A stretch of DNA of 8,642 nt from Sva-07 sp964592115 (GTDB taxonomy: Bacteria > Actinomycetota > Acidimicrobiia > Acidimicrobiales > Ilumatobacteraceae), in the NCBI GenBank assembly GCA_964592115.1, contig CAZQCP010000130.1:1-8642 (forward strand). Reading direction: 5' to 3'. The position numbers and the translations under genes are program-made. The first letter of the stretch is position 1. Every line of letters begins with the position of its first letter. Below are positions 6,274 to 8,642 of this stretch, one piece after another. The notes under the pieces are model-generated. The model saw nothing but the letters and a program-made list of their open reading frames with translations, was not told where the DNA came from and searched no databases.

Positions 6274-7293
6274 ATGGGAGTGAGCAGGGGGCTCGGTCGA
6301 GCGGACTATGCCGACGAGTCGGTGTTCACCCGCGAGCGGGAGCGAATCTTCGGCGCGTCCTGGCTACCCGCGTGCCGTGTCGACGAGCTCGCGCGGCCCG
6401 GCGACTACGTCACGGCCTCGCTGGCCGGCGACCCGATCATCATCACCCGGACACGATCCGGCGAGATCACCGCGCTGGCGAACGTGTGTCGTCATCGCAA
6501 CATGCGCCTCGTCGACGGACGTGGCAACGTCGCCGCGTTCCGATGCCCGTATCACCACTGGACCTACCGCGCCGACGGGAGCCTCGTCGCCGCGCCCGAG
6601 ACCGCTGCCATCGCCGAGTTCGACGCCGACCAGTTCTGCCTGCCGCGGCTGCTCGTGGAGGAGTGGCACGGCTTCGTGATGGTGAACGCCGATCCCGATG
6701 CGGCGCCGTTCGCCAACTCGGTGACTGGGCTCGCGACCGCACTCGACGGTAAGCCACTCGCCGACATGGTCCGCACCGGGTCGATCACCTGGGACCAGCC
6801 GTGGAACTGGAAGTTGACGATCGAGAACTACAGCGAGTCGTACCACCACCGCGCCGTGCACACCGACACGCTGCAACCGCTGTTTCCCGGCGAGCGGTCA
6901 CGACCGGTGACGGGTGGCGACGAGCCGTGGATGTACCTCGAACACGAGATCGCCGTCGAGGATGTCGAGCCGCTGCTCGTCATCGCCGTCTATCCCGCAC
7001 TCTTGATCACGTTCGTGGGCGATGACGTCATGACCTGGTTGCGCCTCGACGTCCATGGGCCGCGGCACTCGACCCTCGCCACCGACATCTACATGACGCC
7101 CGAGCGAGCCGCCGATCCGGAGTTCGCCGAGTTCGAGCTCGAAGCCGTTCGCGCGGTCAACGCGCAAGACGAGTCACCGAATCGTGGAGTCGACGCGGGC
7201 CTCGCCAGCCGATGGGCGGTTCGCGCCTGGTACCACCCACTCGAAGCTGGCGTGGCCCACTTCAACGACTGGTACCGCGACAAGATGCGTTGA
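6274..7293 (+). CDS. Rieske [2Fe-2S] mononuclear non-heme iron oxygenase, alpha-subunit type
   Basis: A 339-residue aromatic-ring-hydroxylating-dioxygenase-like oxygenase component. The Rieske site is complete: CRH (C72, H74), then 16 residues, then CPYH (C91, H94) followed by HW. The catalytic iron site reads ENYSESYHHRAVH: H191 and H196 are the two His ligands (H-x4-H), and D299 in NAQDE is the likely carboxylate, followed by the family-typical GL-S and HFNDWY near the C-terminus. The residue three before the first His, which links the two metal centres, is E188 and not the Asp of naphthalene dioxygenase. A Glu there is known in quaternary-amine oxygenases such as carnitine monooxygenase CntA, so a demethylase or N-oxygenase role is possible but unproven. 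No reductase or ferredoxin gene is in view, so electrons must come from elsewhere. At 339 residues it is somewhat short for the family. It has its own predicted promoter. Confidence 0.9.
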   Translation: MGVSRGLGRADYADESVFTRERERIFGASWLPACRVDELARPGDYVTASLAGDPIIITRTRSGEITALANVCRHRNMRLVDGRGNVAAFRCPYHHWTYRADGSLVAAPETAAIAEFDADQFCLPRLLVEEWHGFVMVNADPDAAPFANSVTGLATALDGKPLADMVRTGSITWDQPWNWKLTIENYSESYHHRAVHTDTLQPLFPGERSRPVTGGDEPWMYLEHEIAVEDVEPLLVIAVYPALLITFVGDDVMTWLRLDVHGPRHSTLATDIYMTPERAADPEFAEFELEAVRAVNAQDESPNRGVDAGLASRWAVRAWYHPLEAGVAHFNDWYRDKMR

Positions 7294-7316
7294 CGGCACG
7301 AGGTTCGGGGGCGCCG

Positions 7317-7356
7317 ACACGACGTACGGTCCAGATACACGACGTACGGTCCAGAT
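7317..7356 (+). repeat. Perfect 20-bp tandem duplication upstream of cdd
   Basis: Two adjacent identical 20-bp units (7317-7336, 7337-7356), each beginning ACACGACGTACGGTCC. Each contains the palindrome CGTACG and a TACGGT box that could serve as a -10. The 20-bp period is not a multiple of three and the region is intergenic, so it is not coding. Confidence 0.85.
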
Positions 7357-7378
7357 GGTGGAGTGGACCGTGCACGGT
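7346..7378 (+). promoter_or_regulatory. Operator-like inverted boxes upstream of cdd
   Basis: ACGGTCCA (7346-7353, inside the second tandem unit) is inverted as TGGACCGT (7364-7371), with a 10-nt spacer. The right box overlaps a 12-bp perfect palindrome ACCGTGCACGGT (7367-7378). With the first tandem copy there are three TGGACCGT-type boxes, two in one orientation and one in the other. This may be a regulator binding array or a short hairpin in the cdd leader. No regulator is identified. Confidence 0.4.
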
Positions 7379-7450
7379 GCGCGGACGATCAACGACAGTG
7401 GTCGATCCCGCCCGCGCCTGCCGCGTCGGCACCGGTGGGAGACTGGGGAC

Positions 7451-7855
7451 ATGACGAGCCCGCCTCCCGATCTCCTCGCCGCCGCCGAGGCGGCGCGCGC
7501 CCGCGCCTATTGCCCGTACTCCGGGTATCACGTCGGCGCCGCGCTGCGCACGGTGTCGGGTGCACTCATCACCGGGTGCAACGTCGAGAACGCCTCGTAC
7601 CCGCTCGGGACGTGTGCCGAGGCGGGAGCGATCGCGGCCATGCTGCTCGCCGGGGAGACGGCGATCGCCGAGGTGCTGGTGGTGACCGACGGCGACGTCC
7701 CGGGAACGCCGTGCGGCGGGTGCCGCCAGCGCCTGCGCGAGTTCGCCGCCCTCGACGTGGTGATCCACTCGGTGTCGGCGACCGGGGAGGTGCTGAGCCG
7801 GACCCTCGACGAGCTGCTGCCGCACTCGTTCGGCCCCGAGTTCTTGTCGGCGTAG
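7451..7855 (+). CDS. cdd: Cytidine deaminase
   Basis: A 134-residue zinc enzyme of pyrimidine salvage that deaminates cytidine and deoxycytidine to uridine and deoxyuridine, usually as a homotetramer. Visible: N-terminal YCPYSGYHVGAAL (20-32), substrate loop NVENASY (44-50), the zinc/proton-shuttle motif TCAE (C55, E57) and PCGGCRQ (C88, C91, R92, Q93). The length is typical of tetrameric Cdd. The C-terminus has the usual TLDELLPHSFGPEFL. Start ATG 7451 has GGGAG at 7437-7441 as a reasonable ribosome site and gives the normal length. An in-frame ATG at 7355 would add 32 Arg-rich residues running through the inverted boxes and is rejected. The 157-bp gap in front carries the tandem repeat and operator-like boxes, implying its own promoter. 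Confidence 0.95.
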   Translation: MTSPPPDLLAAAEAARARAYCPYSGYHVGAALRTVSGALITGCNVENASYPLGTCAEAGAIAAMLLAGETAIAEVLVVTDGDVPGTPCGGCRQRLREFAALDVVIHSVSATGEVLSRTLDELLPHSFGPEFLSA

Positions 7856-7860
7856 CACCC

Positions 7861-7918
7861 GGTGCTCGGCACCCGGATGTCACAACGGTGCCACGCGCCT
7901 GTGTGACGCCAGGGCACC
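7861..7918 (+). terminator. Weak GC hairpins after cdd
   Basis: GGTGC-TCG-GCACC (7861-7873) and GGTGCC...GGCACC (7887-7892 with 7913-7918) could fold just after the cdd stop. Both stems are short and no U tract follows, so a termination role is only possible. Confidence 0.2.
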
Positions 7919-7930
7919 ACGTGCTGTGAA

Positions 7931-7951
7931 GTTGAGTCGATATCACTCAAG
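7931..7951 (+). promoter_or_regulatory. dnaK: HAIR operator (HspR-binding site) upstream of dnaK
   Basis: GTTGAGT-N7-ACTCAAG matches 13 of 14 conserved positions of the actinobacterial HAIR consensus CTTGAGT-N7-ACTCAAG, bound by the MerR-family repressor HspR, which controls dnaK operons in Streptomyces and mycobacteria. It lies 89 bp before the dnaK start and upstream of the predicted promoter. The hspR gene itself is usually downstream of dnaK-grpE-dnaJ and would be outside this window. Confidence 0.88.
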
Positions 7952-7967
7952 GAATCTCACATCGGCG

Positions 7968-7996
7968 TTGCGGGGAGTCGAAGGCGTTCGTATCAT
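7968..7996 (+). promoter_or_regulatory. dnaK: Predicted dnaK promoter
   Basis: TATCAT (7991-7996) is a good -10. TTGCGG (7968-7973) is a possible -35 with a 17-nt spacer. Transcription would begin near 8002, giving a leader of about 40 nt. The HAIR site lies just upstream of the -35. Confidence 0.5.
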
Positions 7997-8026
7997 GGCC
8001 TGAGCAATCAACCCGCAACCCCCCGC

Positions 8027-8031
8027 AGGAG
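8027..8031 (+). promoter_or_regulatory. dnaK: Ribosome binding site of dnaK
   Basis: AGGAG sits 8 nt before ATG 8040. It fixes the start and shows that this gene uses a leadered, SD-dependent mRNA, unlike several others in the window. Confidence 0.75.
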
Positions 8032-8039
8032 CGCACGTC

Positions 8040-8642
8040 ATGGCCAAAGCAGTCGGCATCGATCTCGGCACCACCAACTCGGTTGTCGCCGTCCTCGAAG
8101 GTGGCGATCCCGTCGTCATCCCCAACTCCGAAGGTGCCCGTACGACCCCGTCGGTCGTCGCCTTCTCCAAGTCTGGCGAGGTGCTCGTCGGCGAGGTCGC
8201 CAAGCGTCAGGCAATCACCAACCCCGACCGCACGTTCCGCTCGATCAAGCGCCACATGGGCGAGGGCTGGAAGTCCGACGACGTCGACGGCAAGACCTAC
8301 ACCCCCCAGGAGATCTCGGCGCGCACGCTGATGAAGCTCAAGCGCGACGCCGAGGCCTACCTCGGTGACACCGTCACCCAGGCCGTCATCACCGTGCCTG
8401 CCTACTTCGACGACGCTCAGCGCACCGCCACCAAGGAAGCCGGCACGATCGCCGGGCTCGAGGTGCTGCGGATCATCAACGAGCCGACCGCGGCGGCGCT
8501 CGCCTACGGCCTCGACAAGGGGAGCGAGGACGAGACGATCCTCGTGTTCGACCTCGGTGGTGGCACGTTCGACGTGTCGGTGCTCGAGATCGGCGACGGC
8601 GTGTTCGAGGTCAAGTCGACCCACGGCGACACCAGCCTCGGC
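8040..8642 (+). CDS. dnaK: Chaperone DnaK (Hsp70), N-terminal part (runs off right edge)
   Basis: Partial: 201 codons from ATG 8040 to the right edge, covering roughly the first half of the ATPase domain. Signatures: GIDLGTTNS (6-14, phosphate loop 1), the IPNSEGARTTPSVVAF region (27-42), VITVPAYFDDAQR (116-128), IINEPTAAALAYG (145-157) and DLGGGTFDVS (171-180, Hsp70 signature). DnaK binds exposed hydrophobic segments of client proteins in the cytoplasm and cycles with ATP, DnaJ and GrpE. The full protein would be about 600-640 residues. The start is supported by the AGGAG site and by the MAKAVGIDLG N-terminus typical of the family. The upstream HAIR site predicts heat-shock derepression through HspR. 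grpE and dnaJ probably follow outside the window. Confidence 0.97.
   Translation, partial: MAKAVGIDLGTTNSVVAVLEGGDPVVIPNSEGARTTPSVVAFSKSGEVLVGEVAKRQAITNPDRTFRSIKRHMGEGWKSDDVDGKTYTPQEISARTLMKLKRDAEAYLGDTVTQAVITVPAYFDDAQRTATKEAGTIAGLEVLRIINEPTAAALAYGLDKGSEDETILVFDLGGGTFDVSVLEIGDGVFEVKSTHGDTSLG

Noticed and set aside
7317..7356. CRISPR repeats
   Set aside because: Only two units, directly adjacent with no spacers, and no cas genes.
7355..7450. 32-residue extension of cytidine deaminase from ATG 7355
   Set aside because: The extra residues are Arg-rich, cover the repeat/operator region and exceed the usual Cdd length. ATG 7451 has a better ribosome site.

Overview
The window is very GC-rich, gene-dense bacterial chromosome with strong G/C preference at third codon positions. 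Several traits point to Actinobacteria: a near-perfect HspR-type HAIR operator before dnaK, TANNNT -10 boxes placed so that transcripts would begin at or next to the start codon, and a membrane Fe-S protein resembling the mycobacterial EtfD family. The overall style suggests a deep-branching lineage such as Acidimicrobiia (Ilumatobacter-like), but that is an impression and not a placement.

Left part (1-2476, minus strand, read right to left): a 2,3-bisphosphoglycerate-dependent phosphoglycerate mutase (gpmA), then a stand-alone 141-residue cyclic-nucleotide-binding protein, then the N-terminal 374 residues of a membrane NarI-like/4Fe-4S oxidoreductase (EtfD-like) that runs off the left edge. 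Middle (2477-2615): a divergent intergenic region with a perfect 23-bp inverted repeat around a 9-nt spacer, lying between two predicted leaderless promoters. Right part (2616-8642, plus strand): an M14 zinc carboxypeptidase and an SLC13-type permease with two RCK_C-like domains, overlapping by ATGA and probably co-transcribed. Then come a Rieske mononuclear non-heme iron oxygenase, a cytidine deaminase (cdd), and the ATPase-domain half of dnaK, cut by the right edge.

The genes are a mix of central metabolism (gpmA, cdd), electron transfer (EtfD-like), peptide/solute handling (M14 plus SLC13) and chaperone functions. No phage, transposon, CRISPR or RNA gene is visible, and no obviously new multi-gene system. 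The most interesting content is regulatory: the large palindrome between gpmA and the peptidase, the repeated leaderless-promoter spacing, the HAIR site, a tandem 20-bp repeat with an inverted box before cdd, and a strong hairpin between the permease and the Rieske gene. The orphan Rieske oxygenase, with a Glu at the predicted bridging position, is the least defined enzyme.
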